Shown: positions 25,483 through 33,896 of the stretch, piece by piece | How positions within the stretch are numbered: position 1 is the first letter of the stretch | Layout of the letters: every line of letters starts with the position of its first letter | NCBI RefSeq assembly: GCF_037137075.1 | Contig: NZ_JBBBNV010000019.1 | Coordinates: 1 to 64,000, forward strand | Length of the DNA stretch: 64,000 bases | Source of the DNA: JBBBNV01 sp037137075 | GTDB lineage: Bacteria; Bacillota; Bacilli; Paenibacillales; NBRC-103111 | Reading direction: 5' to 3' | Program-made: the position numbers and the translations under genes | Notes under the pieces: generated by a model | Told to the model about the DNA's origin: nothing | Databases searched by the model: none | What the model saw: the letters and a program-made list of their open reading frames with translations, nothing else

Positions 25483-26433
25483 ATGGGCTCGGTAACATCT
25501 GCAACAAAGAATGCATCAACGGTAAAGAAGACCGGCTTTCTGCAAGGGCTGTGGAAACGGAATGCAGTCGGATATTTGTTCCTGCTTCCGTGGCTAATCG
25601 GTTTAATCGTCCTGACTATCGGGCCGATGATTAGCTCGTTTTATTATTCTTTAACGAAATTCGACGTTATCTCTCCGCCTCGATATATCGGGCTGGAGAA
25701 CTACGCAACAATGCTTACGGCGGACCCTCGCTTTCTTACATCTCTGAAGGTTACCTTCATTTATGTATTCTCCTCTGTGCCGATGAAGCTGGGCTTTGCC
25801 CTTCTGGTGGCTGTCATTATGAACAAAGGGCTGCGCGGCGTCGGTTTTTACCGGACGATGTATTACTTGCCGACGCTGCTTGGGGGCAGTGTGGCGATTG
25901 CCGTGCTGTGGCGTAAAATCTTCGGCGGCTCGGGTGTTGTCAACGAGTTCCTGCTGATGTTCGGAATTGAGGCGCCTGACTGGATTGCGAATCCCGATTA
26001 CGCACTCTACTCCATTGTGGCTTTGTCGGTATGGCAGTTCGGCTCGTCCATGATCATTTTCCTGGCCGGTCTCAAGCAGATTCCACAGGATTTCTACGAA
26101 GCCTCCCAGGTTGATGGGGCGAGCAAGCTGAGACAATTTTGGCACATTACGATTCCGTTGTTGACTCCGGTAATTTTCTTCAATTTGGTAATGCAGCTGA
26201 TTGGTTCCTTCCAGGCGTTTACCCAATCCTTCATTATTAGCGGCGGTCAAGGCGGCCCGATGGATTCCACGCTGTTTTACACGCTGTACCTGTACATGAA
26301 GGGCTTTGCATTCTATGAGATGGGCTATGCTTCGGCGATGGCATGGGTACTGCTTGTTATCATCGGTATGTTCACCGCAGTATTGTTCGCTTCATCGAAG
26401 CTCTGGGTGCACTACGGGGACGGGGGGAAATAA
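25483..26433 (+). CDS. Sugar ABC transporter permease (MalF-type)
   Basis: Product of 316 aa with six membrane segments; the start at ATG 25483 follows GGGGTG. The ATPase-docking EAA loop is visible as YEASQVDGASKLRQFWHITIP (about residues 205-225), preceded by FYRTMYYLPTLLGGSVAIAVLW. It forms a heterodimer with the permease encoded two bases downstream and takes sugar from the upstream lipoprotein. Confidence 0.92.
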   Translation: MGSVTSATKNASTVKKTGFLQGLWKRNAVGYLFLLPWLIGLIVLTIGPMISSFYYSLTKFDVISPPRYIGLENYATMLTADPRFLTSLKVTFIYVFSSVPMKLGFALLVAVIMNKGLRGVGFYRTMYYLPTLLGGSVAIAVLWRKIFGGSGVVNEFLLMFGIEAPDWIANPDYALYSIVALSVWQFGSSMIIFLAGLKQIPQDFYEASQVDGASKLRQFWHITIPLLTPVIFFNLVMQLIGSFQAFTQSFIISGGQGGPMDSTLFYTLYLYMKGFAFYEMGYASAMAWVLLVIIGMFTAVLFASSKLWVHYGDGGK

Positions 26434-26435
26434 GA

Positions 26436-27278
26436 ATGGCACAATCAAATCGAATTCAACAACTGCTGCTGCACGGCGTCATTATTATTCTTGGCCTCTT
26501 CATGCTTTACCCGATCTTGTGGCTCATCAGCAGCTCACTCAAGCCGGCCAATCTGATTTTTACCGATTTAAGCCTTTGGCCGAAGGAAATTACGTTTGAG
26601 AACTATACCAAAGGCTGGGCGGGTATTGCGCGTGTCACCTTTCCGACTTTTATGATGAACTCCTTCATTATTTCGATTTTAAGCGTCATCGGTAACCTGA
26701 TTGCATGCTCGATGGCCGCTTACGCGTTCGGGCGGCTCGAATTCGATTTAAAGAAGCTCTGGTTTGCGCTGATGCTCGTTACGATTATGCTGCCGCATCA
26801 CGTAACCATTATCCCTCAGTACATTTTGTTCAAAGAGCTGAACTGGATTGATACGTATTACCCGCTGACCATTCCGAAATGGCTGGCAACCGATGCGTTC
26901 TTCATCTTCCTGATGGTGCAGTTTATCCGTGGTCTGCCGAAGGAGCTTGATGAATCAGCAACGATCGACGGCTGTGGGAAAATCCGCATTTACTGGCAAA
27001 TTATTGTGCCGCTGGCTGTTCCGGCGCTGATTACAACCGGGATTTTCACCTTCATTCAAAGCTGGGACGACTTCTTCAGCCAGCTGTTGTATTTGAATAC
27101 TGCCAAGCTGTACCCGATTCCGCTTGGGCTGCGCCTGTTTATGGATTCCTCCGGTGAGTCGAACTGGGGTGTGCTGTTTGCAATGTCCGTCCTGTCACTG
27201 ATTCCGAGTCTGATTATTTTCTTCAGCTCCCAGAAGTATTTTGTCGAAGGAATTTCGACTTCGGGGATCAAAGGCTAA
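26436..27278 (+). CDS. Sugar ABC transporter permease (MalG-type)
   Basis: Product of 280 aa, six membrane segments, EAA loop LDESATIDGCGKIRIYWQII and the usual MalG-type ending (YFVEGISTSGIKG). The ATG comes two bases after the previous stop, with GGGGG in front. Partner of the preceding permease. A cytoplasmic hydrolase gene follows by 41 bases, tying uptake to intracellular hydrolysis. Confidence 0.92.
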   Translation: MAQSNRIQQLLLHGVIIILGLFMLYPILWLISSSLKPANLIFTDLSLWPKEITFENYTKGWAGIARVTFPTFMMNSFIISILSVIGNLIACSMAAYAFGRLEFDLKKLWFALMLVTIMLPHHVTIIPQYILFKELNWIDTYYPLTIPKWLATDAFFIFLMVQFIRGLPKELDESATIDGCGKIRIYWQIIVPLAVPALITTGIFTFIQSWDDFFSQLLYLNTAKLYPIPLGLRLFMDSSGESNWGVLFAMSVLSLIPSLIIFFSSQKYFVEGISTSGIKG

Positions 27279-27319
27279 TCCGCAAGCTTCTACTTATATC
27301 GTCATCAGGAGTGATAGAG

Positions 27320-28792
27320 ATGAATACCAATCTGTACAGTACGACAGTTGAACGCTGGGGCCTGTTTGAGCTTCTCCTGACCGGGCCTTCAGAGGGAAAT
27401 CCGTACCAGGACGTTACGCTGACGGCGCAGTTCCGGCATCAGCAGCGCGTTATCCGGGTGGACGGCTTCTATGACGGCAACGGTACCTACAAAATCCGGT
27501 TTATGCCGGACACGGAAGGGCGCTGGACGTTCGAAGTATCCAGCAGCACCCCGGAGCTGCAAGGGGCCGTCGGCGAATTCGAGTGTACGCCCGCGATGGC
27601 GGGCAACCATGGTCCGGTGCGGGTACACGATGAGCTGCATTTTACCTATGAGGACGGGACGGTGTACCACCCGTTCGGAACGACCTGTTACGCATGGACT
27701 CACCAGGATCAGGCGCTGCAGGAAGAAACGCTTGCGACGCTGCAAACGTCGCCGTTTAACAAAATCCGGATGTGCCTGTTCCCGAAACGGTACAGCTTTA
27801 ACTCCAATGAGCCCGACTATTTCCCGTTTGCCGGCTCGAAAGCGGACGGGTTTGACTTGACCCGGTTTAATCCGGAATACTTCGCCAATTTGGAGAAGCG
27901 GATTGTACAGCTTCAGGAGCTGGGCATTGAGGCGGATTTAATCCTGTTCCATCCTTATGATACCGGTCATTGGGGCTTTGACCGCATGCCGGCCGAAACG
28001 GATGATTTCTACCTGCGTTATGTCATTGCCCGTCTTAGCGCATACCGCAACGTTTGGTGGGCGCTGGCCAACGAATTTGATTTCATGAAGGAAAAAGTAC
28101 TTAGCGACTGGGACCGCTTCTTCCGCATCGTCGTAGAGCGCGACCCGTATCAGCACCTGCGATCGCTCCATAACGGATCGAGCATGTACAATCCGGGCGG
28201 CATTACTTATTACGACCATACGAAGCCGTGGGTAACGCATGTAAGCATGCAGCATTGGGACGTGACGCTGATGAAGTCCTGGCGCACGATGTACAAAAAG
28301 CCCATTGTTGTCGATGAATGCTGCTATGAAGGCAACCTTCCGCAGCGCTGGGGCAACATCTCCGGTGAAGAGATGACGGCCAAGTTCTGGGATTGCTTCG
28401 CTCGCGGCGGGTACGGCGGCCACGGTGAAACCTACATGCATCCCGAGAACATTATTTGGTGGGCCCGGGGAGGCAGGCTGTATGGGAATTGCCCGGAACG
28501 GCTTGCGTTCATGCGCAAGGTCCTCGATGATGCGCCGGCTCATCTGCAGCCGCAGGACAGCTTCCGCGACGTGCCAACGCTTGGCGTGGAAGGGAAGTAC
28601 TATCTGCAGTATTACAACAATCACCGTCCGGCTTACCGGGAGCTGCCGCTGCCGGAAGAGGGCTGCTACCGGATTGAGATTATTGATACCTGGAATATGA
28701 CAATCACCGCACTCGACGGGGAATTCTCCGGAGTTACCGGTATTCCGATGCCAGGCAAGCCTTACATGGCCGTCCGGGTGCGTGCGATATAG
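27320..28792 (+). CDS. DUF5060/DUF4038/DUF5605 glycoside hydrolase, apiosidase-like (GH140-type)
   Basis: Product of 490 aa from ATG 27320 (AGGAGTGAT five bases upstream), no signal peptide. An N-terminal beta domain (VERWGLFELLLTGPSEGNPY, about 1-95, DUF5060) precedes a TIM-barrel (about 100-400) with HPFGTTCYAW, DLILFHPYDTGHWGF, WWALANEFDF (NE, about residue 251) and IVVDECCYEG (about 329-338). A C-terminal beta domain follows (DUF5605, ending IDTWNMTITALDGEFSG). The barrel belongs to the 'apiosidase-like' DUF4038 family, which includes the RG-II apiosidase of GH140. Placed between transporter and isomerase genes, it would release the pentose in the cytoplasm. The exact linkage is inference. 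Confidence 0.8.
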   Translation: MNTNLYSTTVERWGLFELLLTGPSEGNPYQDVTLTAQFRHQQRVIRVDGFYDGNGTYKIRFMPDTEGRWTFEVSSSTPELQGAVGEFECTPAMAGNHGPVRVHDELHFTYEDGTVYHPFGTTCYAWTHQDQALQEETLATLQTSPFNKIRMCLFPKRYSFNSNEPDYFPFAGSKADGFDLTRFNPEYFANLEKRIVQLQELGIEADLILFHPYDTGHWGFDRMPAETDDFYLRYVIARLSAYRNVWWALANEFDFMKEKVLSDWDRFFRIVVERDPYQHLRSLHNGSSMYNPGGITYYDHTKPWVTHVSMQHWDVTLMKSWRTMYKKPIVVDECCYEGNLPQRWGNISGEEMTAKFWDCFARGGYGGHGETYMHPENIIWWARGGRLYGNCPERLAFMRKVLDDAPAHLQPQDSFRDVPTLGVEGKYYLQYYNNHRPAYRELPLPEEGCYRIEIIDTWNMTITALDGEFSGVTGIPMPGKPYMAVRVRAI

Positions 28793-28813
28793 AACAATTA
28801 GGAGGCGTCAACT

Positions 28814-30256
28814 ATGTCCTTGGGAAAACTCAGGCTCGGCTATGCTCCGACACGCCGATTTGTATTCAGTGCGGAGGATGCGTTTAAATTCAAAGTGCTC
28901 ATTCGTGAAAAAATGGATAGCTTCAATCTTCCGATCGAGATTATTGATCTGGAAGGGTTAAATAAGGAAGGCCTGTTGTACGACGATTTGTACAATGCGG
29001 AGGAGATTATCGAGCATTTCCGGAATGCTGCTGTGGACGCCGTATTTTTCCCGCACTGTAACTTCGGTACCGAAGATATGGTCGGACGTGTGGCCAAGGC
29101 GCTCGGCAAGCCTGTGCTGCTGTGGGGGCCGCGTGACGAGGCGCCGCTTGAGGATGGAATGCGTCTTCGCGATACACAGTGCGGCTTGTTTGCCACCGGC
29201 AAAATTTTGCGCCGCTTTAATGTGCCGTTCACTTATATTACCAACACGGCTGTAGACGATCCGGTGTTTGAGCGCGGCTTCCGCAATTTCGTCGCCGCCG
29301 CCAACGTGGTGAAGCAGTTCAACAATTTGCGCATCCTGCAAATCGGACCGCGTCCTGCTTCGTTCTGGACGATGATTTGCAACGAGGGCGAGCTGCTGGA
29401 ACGATTCGGCATCGAGGTCTATCCGATTACACTGGAGGACATCAAGCGCGCAACCCAGAAGGTAGCCGCGAAGGATAGCCCGGAGCTGGAAGATGCGATG
29501 AAGTATATCCGCGAGACGCTGGATTACTCCGAGGTCGGCGAAGAAGCGGTCCGCAAAATCGCTGCTCTCAAGGTTGCAATGAAGAACTATGCAGTGAAGA
29601 CCAAGAGCACGGCAATTGCGATTCAATGCTGGTCGTCTCTGCAGGATGCCATTGGCATTATGCCGTGTTTGGCCAACGCCATCTTGACCGACGAGCAGAT
29701 TCCGGTCACGTGCGAGACCGATATTCACGGGGCCATTACTTCCATTATGGTACAAGCGGCATCGCTTAATACGAAGCCGACCTTCTTCGCCGATTTGACG
29801 ATACGTCATCCGGACAATCCAAACGGCGAGCTGCTGTTCCACTGCGGCAACTTTCCGGTGTCGCTCAGCGTGGAGGAGAAGCCAAAGCTGCGCAAGCACT
29901 TCCTGTTTGACGATCACTCGCCGGGCACGCATGAGGGAGAGATCAAAGGCGGGTTGATGACCTTGGCCCGTTTCGACGGAGACCATGGCGAATATTCCAT
30001 TTTTATCGGCAAGGCGAAAGGCATCTCGGGACCGTATACCCGCGGCTCCTATGTTTGGGTCGAAGTAAACGATTGGCCGCTGTGGGAAGAGAAGCTGGTG
30101 AAGGGGCCATACGTGCATCACTCCGTCGGTATCCATGAGGACGTTGTGGCGGCGCTGTACGAAGCCTGTACCTATATTCCTGGTCTGAAGGCAGACCCTG
30201 TTGATCCGACGGAGGCCGAGATTCAAGCCTGGCTGCGCGGACATGATTGGAAATAG
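28814..30256 (+). CDS. Fucose/arabinose-isomerase-like sugar isomerase, candidate D-apiose isomerase
   Basis: Product of 480 aa with the fold pattern of the L-fucose/L-arabinose isomerase superfamily: nucleotide-fold-like N domains (DAVFFPHCNFGTEDMVGRVA, KPVLLWGPRDEAPLEDGMRL), then metal-site candidates CETDIHGA (about residue 300), FFADLTIRH (about 323) and VHHSVGIHED (about 434). The family interconverts aldoses and ketoses with Mn2+. The following genes encode a split transketolase and an FGGY kinase, which is the enzyme set of the non-oxidative D-apiose pathway. I therefore propose D-apiose to D-apulose. L-fucose- or arabinose-type activity is the alternative. RBS TTAGGAGGCG; the next gene is 196 bases on. 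Confidence 0.7.
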   Translation: MSLGKLRLGYAPTRRFVFSAEDAFKFKVLIREKMDSFNLPIEIIDLEGLNKEGLLYDDLYNAEEIIEHFRNAAVDAVFFPHCNFGTEDMVGRVAKALGKPVLLWGPRDEAPLEDGMRLRDTQCGLFATGKILRRFNVPFTYITNTAVDDPVFERGFRNFVAAANVVKQFNNLRILQIGPRPASFWTMICNEGELLERFGIEVYPITLEDIKRATQKVAAKDSPELEDAMKYIRETLDYSEVGEEAVRKIAALKVAMKNYAVKTKSTAIAIQCWSSLQDAIGIMPCLANAILTDEQIPVTCETDIHGAITSIMVQAASLNTKPTFFADLTIRHPDNPNGELLFHCGNFPVSLSVEEKPKLRKHFLFDDHSPGTHEGEIKGGLMTLARFDGDHGEYSIFIGKAKGISGPYTRGSYVWVEVNDWPLWEEKLVKGPYVHHSVGIHEDVVAALYEACTYIPGLKADPVDPTEAEIQAWLRGHDWK

Positions 30257-30452
30257 AGGACACTGATTCCGAAGGAAGGCTTGAAGGACCGGTGGAGGCA
30301 AAGCAGCCGGGGCACAATGACGGTTAAGCTTTCGCAGCAACGGGGCATACGATTTCATTGTGGCTGCAGGGGCTTTGTTCTTCACCTGGTTTTTTAGATA
30401 TAAGGGAGCAGATAAAGGAATGAAGCGACAAAACATAAGGAGTGGAGGCCCT

Positions 30453-31280
30453 ATGAACCTTACCGAGCTGAAACAAAAAGCGGCGCAAATCCGCATGGAT
30501 TTGCTGAACATGATTTACCATGCCAAAACCGGGCATACCGGTTCTTCCCTGAGCAACACCGATATCCTGACCGCCTTGTATTACAACATTATGCAGGTGG
30601 ACGCCGCGAATCCGAAATGGGCCGATCGCGACCGTTTCATCGCCAGCAAAGGGCATGCGGTGGAGTCACTGTACTGCATTTTGGCGGATAAAGGCTTTTT
30701 TCCGAAGGAGGAGCTGGCGACGTTCAGCCGCTTCGGGTCCCGGCTTATTGGTCATCCGAACAATAAAGTGCCGGGTGTGGAGATGAATACAGGGGCGCTG
30801 GGCCACGGGCTTTCTATTGCTGTCGGCATGGCCAAGGCTGCGAAGATGGACGGCCGTTCTTACCGGGTGTACACCCTGATGGGTGACGGCGAGCAGGCGG
30901 AGGGCTCCGTTTGGGAAGCGGCGATGGCCGGCGCCCATTATAAATTGGATAATCTGGTCGGCATTATTGACCGCAACAAGCTGCAAATCAGCGGCAGCAC
31001 GGAGGATGTAATGGGGCTGGAGCCGCTGGAGGACAAGTGGACCAGCTTCGGCTGGAATGTCGTCGCGGTCAACGGCAATGATTTGGGCGAGCTGTGCGAT
31101 GCGCTGGAGGCGGCGAAGCAAACGACTGGCAAGCCGACCCTCCTTATGGCTTACACAACCAAGGGCAAAGGAGTCTCCTTTGCTGAAAATGTGCCGCACT
31201 GGCACCACCATGTACCGAACGATTCTGAGCTGACACTGGCGTTGCAGGAGTTAGCCGCTTCTTTGGAGGGGATGAAATGA
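30453..31280 (+). CDS. Split transketolase, N-terminal (TPP-binding) subunit; candidate apulose-4-phosphate transketolase A
   Basis: Product of 275 aa from ATG 30453, after GTGGAGG (a start at 30420 is possible). It covers the first transketolase domain only: HAKTGHTGSSLSNTDILTAL, FIASKGHAVESLY, MNTGALGHGLSIAVGMA and the TPP/Mg motif GDGEQAEGSVWEAAMAGAHY...DRNKLQ. The second half is the next gene, which overlaps by four bases. Split transketolases occur in several special pathways, among them the apulose-4-phosphate transketolase AptAB. Isomerase and kinase neighbours favour that role: apulose-4-phosphate + glyceraldehyde-3-phosphate to xylulose-5-phosphate + dihydroxyacetone phosphate. Confidence 0.85.
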   Translation: MNLTELKQKAAQIRMDLLNMIYHAKTGHTGSSLSNTDILTALYYNIMQVDAANPKWADRDRFIASKGHAVESLYCILADKGFFPKEELATFSRFGSRLIGHPNNKVPGVEMNTGALGHGLSIAVGMAKAAKMDGRSYRVYTLMGDGEQAEGSVWEAAMAGAHYKLDNLVGIIDRNKLQISGSTEDVMGLEPLEDKWTSFGWNVVAVNGNDLGELCDALEAAKQTTGKPTLLMAYTTKGKGVSFAENVPHWHHHVPNDSELTLALQELAASLEGMK

Positions 31281-32284
31281 GTCAATCCGGAAAATCCATT
31301 CATACCGAGGGTACTGCTGTGAATACGCTTTTGGCGACTCCTGCCACCCGCAACACGATACCGAACCGCCAAGCATTATGCGAAACGCTGCTTGCTGAAG
31401 CGAAGCAGGACCGGGATATTGTTCTGCTGGCCAGCGATTCGCGCGGTTCAGCGTCCATGGTGCCGTTCGTACAGGCTTTGCCGGATCAGTTCGTAGAGAC
31501 AGGCATCGCGGAGCAAAATATCGTCGGCATCGCAGCCGGTCTGGCCGCCAGCGGCAAGAAGCCGTGGGTAACTTCCCCGGCGTGCTTCCTCAGCATGCGT
31601 TCGATTGAGCAGGTGAAGGTTGATGTCGCTTACTCGGGAACCAACGTCAAGCTGGTCGGCATCAGCGGCGGGGTTAGCTACGGGGCGCTGGGCATGAGCC
31701 ATCACTCCCTGCAGGATATTGCTGTCACTCGCGCGATCCCGGGGCTTGCCGTGATTCTGCCTGCCGATCGTCACGAGACGAAGAAGATGACGGAAGCATT
31801 GGTGAACTACGAGGGCGGCGTGTATGTGCGTATCGGCCGTAACCCGGTACAGGACTGCTATGAATCGGATGATTATCCGTTTGAGATCGGCAAGGCGGTA
31901 ACGATGCGGGCGGGTTCGGATATTACGATCATTGCAGCGGGCGAAACGGTACGGATCGCGCTTGATGCGGCCGAACGCTTGGCTGGAGACGGTGTCAGCT
32001 GCCGCGTGGTGAATATGCATACCATTAAACCGCTGGATGTGGAGGCCATCCGCAGCGCGGTTGATGAGACCGGAAGAATTATTACGCTGGAGGAGCACAG
32101 CATCTTCGGCGGCCTGGGCGCCGCAGTGGCGGAGGAGGTTGTCCAATACCGTCCGGTGCCGATGAAAATTATCGGAATTCCCGATGAGCCGGCGATTACA
32201 GGAACCACCGCGGAAGTATTCCAGCATTATGGCTTGACGAAGGAAAATATTCAAGCGATTGCCCTGAAGATGATTCAGGCGTAA
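31277..32284 (+). CDS. Split transketolase, C-terminal subunit; candidate apulose-4-phosphate transketolase B
   Basis: Product of 335 aa holding the pyrimidine-binding and C-terminal transketolase domains. The activating glutamate lies in FVETGIAEQNIVGIAAGLA (about residues 74-92). ISGGVSYGALGMSHHSLQDI follows, then VYVRIGRNPV and the C-terminal GIPDEPAITGTTAEVFQHYGL. ATGA overlap with the first subunit implies equal translation; the FGGY kinase starts 15 bases later. See the first subunit for the proposed reaction. Confidence 0.85.
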   Translation: MSQSGKSIHTEGTAVNTLLATPATRNTIPNRQALCETLLAEAKQDRDIVLLASDSRGSASMVPFVQALPDQFVETGIAEQNIVGIAAGLAASGKKPWVTSPACFLSMRSIEQVKVDVAYSGTNVKLVGISGGVSYGALGMSHHSLQDIAVTRAIPGLAVILPADRHETKKMTEALVNYEGGVYVRIGRNPVQDCYESDDYPFEIGKAVTMRAGSDITIIAAGETVRIALDAAERLAGDGVSCRVVNMHTIKPLDVEAIRSAVDETGRIITLEEHSIFGGLGAAVAEEVVQYRPVPMKIIGIPDEPAITGTTAEVFQHYGLTKENIQAIALKMIQA

Positions 32285-32299
32285 TGAGGTGCTGCACTA

Positions 32300-33793
32300 A
32301 TGGACAAAAACTACATTTTATCCGTTGACCAAAGCACATCCGGAACGAAAGCGCTTCTGGTCGACAAGCAGGGCCGCATTGCCGCCAAATGCTCGAAGGA
32401 GCATGCCCAGCTGTATCCGCAGCCGGGCTGGGTCGAGCATGATGCGATGGAGATTTACGGAAATGTGCAGGAAACGATCCGGCGGGTGCTGGAGCTCGCG
32501 GGTGTTTCCCCGCAGCAGCTTGCGGCGCTGACGGTGACCAATCAGAGAGAAACCGCAGTGATATGGGACCGGGAAACCGGTCTTCCTGTACATCATGCGA
32601 TTGTTTGGCAATGCAGGCGAACGGCGGGGCTTTGCGCCGAGCTGAAGGAGGGCGGGTTTGAAGGGCTGGTCCGGGATAAGACCGGACTGGTTCTGGACCC
32701 GTACTTTTCCGCAGGCAAAATCCGCTGGATTCTGGAGCATCTGGACCCGGCTTACCGCAAGGAGGCGGAGGCGTCCGGCAGGCTGCTGGCCGGTACGATA
32801 GACAGCTGGCTGCTGTGGAAGCTGACGGGCGGCGAGGTGCATGCAACGGATTATACCAATGCCAGCCGGACGTCTCTGTTTAACATTCACACGCTCCAGT
32901 GGGATGCGGAGCTCATTTCGCTATTCGGCGTTGGCGGAGTCAAGCTGCCGGAGGTCAAGTCCAGCAATGCGGTGTATGGTGTGACCCGAGATGCCGGATT
33001 GTTCCCGGATGAGGTCCCGATTTCCGGAGTGATTGGTGATTCCCAGGGAGCGCTGTTCGGTCAGATGTGCTACCTGCCCGGTATGGCCAAGGCAACGTAT
33101 GGGACGGGAACCTCTGTGATGATGAATATCGGCTCCAGCCCGGTGTCGTCCCGGAATGGTCTGGTAACCGCAATCGCCTGGGGCATTGACGGAACCGTGC
33201 ACTATGCGCTTGAAGGCATTATCCACAGCTCGGGAGACAGCATGAAGTGGGTGCGCGATCAGATGGGACTGTTCACCGATTATGCGGAAGCGGAACAGCA
33301 GGCAGCCTCGCTGCAGGATAACGAAGGAGTATACTTCGTTCCTGCCCTGGTCGGCCTGGGAGCTCCGTATTGGAGCCCGGATGCTCGCGCGGCAGTAACC
33401 GGCATGAGCCGGAGAAGCGACAGGCGGCACATTATCCGTGCTGCGCTGGAAAGTATTGCTTACCAGGTCCGCGATATGGTGGATCTGCTGCAGGCGGAGT
33501 CAGGAATTCGGCTGCAGGAGCTGCGTGTAGACGGCGGGGGAGCCCAGAATCAATTTCTCATGCAGTATCAGGCCGATATGCTCCAGGCGAGTGTTGTCCG
33601 GCCGGCGGTTTCCGAGCTGTCTGCAATCGGTTCCACGTACTTGGGGGGAATCGGAGTCGGGTTCTGGAAGGATACGGAGGAAATCCGTTCCTTAGCTTCG
33701 GATGAGACGACGTTTCAGCCGTCCATGCACCCGGAGAACCGGGATCTGCTGTGCCAGGGCTGGAAAAAGGCGGTTCTATCCGTCATCTCCTGA
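32300..33793 (+). CDS. FGGY-family carbohydrate kinase (glycerol-kinase-like), candidate apulose kinase
   Basis: Product of 497 aa with the two FGGY domains: phosphate motif DQSTSGTKALLVD at the N-terminus, TNQRETAVIWDRETGLPVHH, AGTIDSWLLWKLTGG, GTGTSVMMNIGS and the C-terminal LRVDGGGAQNQFLMQYQAD with SAIGSTYLGGIG. The sequence resembles glycerol kinase, so automated annotation may call it glpK. Its place directly behind isomerase and split transketolase genes, and the absence of glycerol genes, fit a ketopentose kinase. D-apulose to D-apulose-4-phosphate is proposed. Confidence 0.8.
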   Translation: MDKNYILSVDQSTSGTKALLVDKQGRIAAKCSKEHAQLYPQPGWVEHDAMEIYGNVQETIRRVLELAGVSPQQLAALTVTNQRETAVIWDRETGLPVHHAIVWQCRRTAGLCAELKEGGFEGLVRDKTGLVLDPYFSAGKIRWILEHLDPAYRKEAEASGRLLAGTIDSWLLWKLTGGEVHATDYTNASRTSLFNIHTLQWDAELISLFGVGGVKLPEVKSSNAVYGVTRDAGLFPDEVPISGVIGDSQGALFGQMCYLPGMAKATYGTGTSVMMNIGSSPVSSRNGLVTAIAWGIDGTVHYALEGIIHSSGDSMKWVRDQMGLFTDYAEAEQQAASLQDNEGVYFVPALVGLGAPYWSPDARAAVTGMSRRSDRRHIIRAALESIAYQVRDMVDLLQAESGIRLQELRVDGGGAQNQFLMQYQADMLQASVVRPAVSELSAIGSTYLGGIGVGFWKDTEEIRSLASDETTFQPSMHPENRDLLCQGWKKAVLSVIS

Positions 33794-33896
33794 CCTGGTT
33801 TAAGCATGGAAATGAGAATATAACCTGTGGCAGCGTGCGCCGTCCAAGCGTGCGTGGTCATGCTTTCAATCCTATACGAATTTGAGCGGAGGTGTC

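Noticed and set aside
28814..30256. Calling this gene a true L-fucose isomerase (fucI) with a fucose pathway.
   Set aside because: There is no fuculose kinase or fuculose-phosphate aldolase nearby; a split transketolase and an FGGY kinase follow instead, which fits another pathway better.
32300..33793. Glycerol kinase (glpK), suggested by the N-terminal and NQRET motifs.
   Set aside because: No glpF, glpD or GlpP partner is present, and the gene sits inside a pentose-type operon. The family resemblance alone does not fix the substrate.
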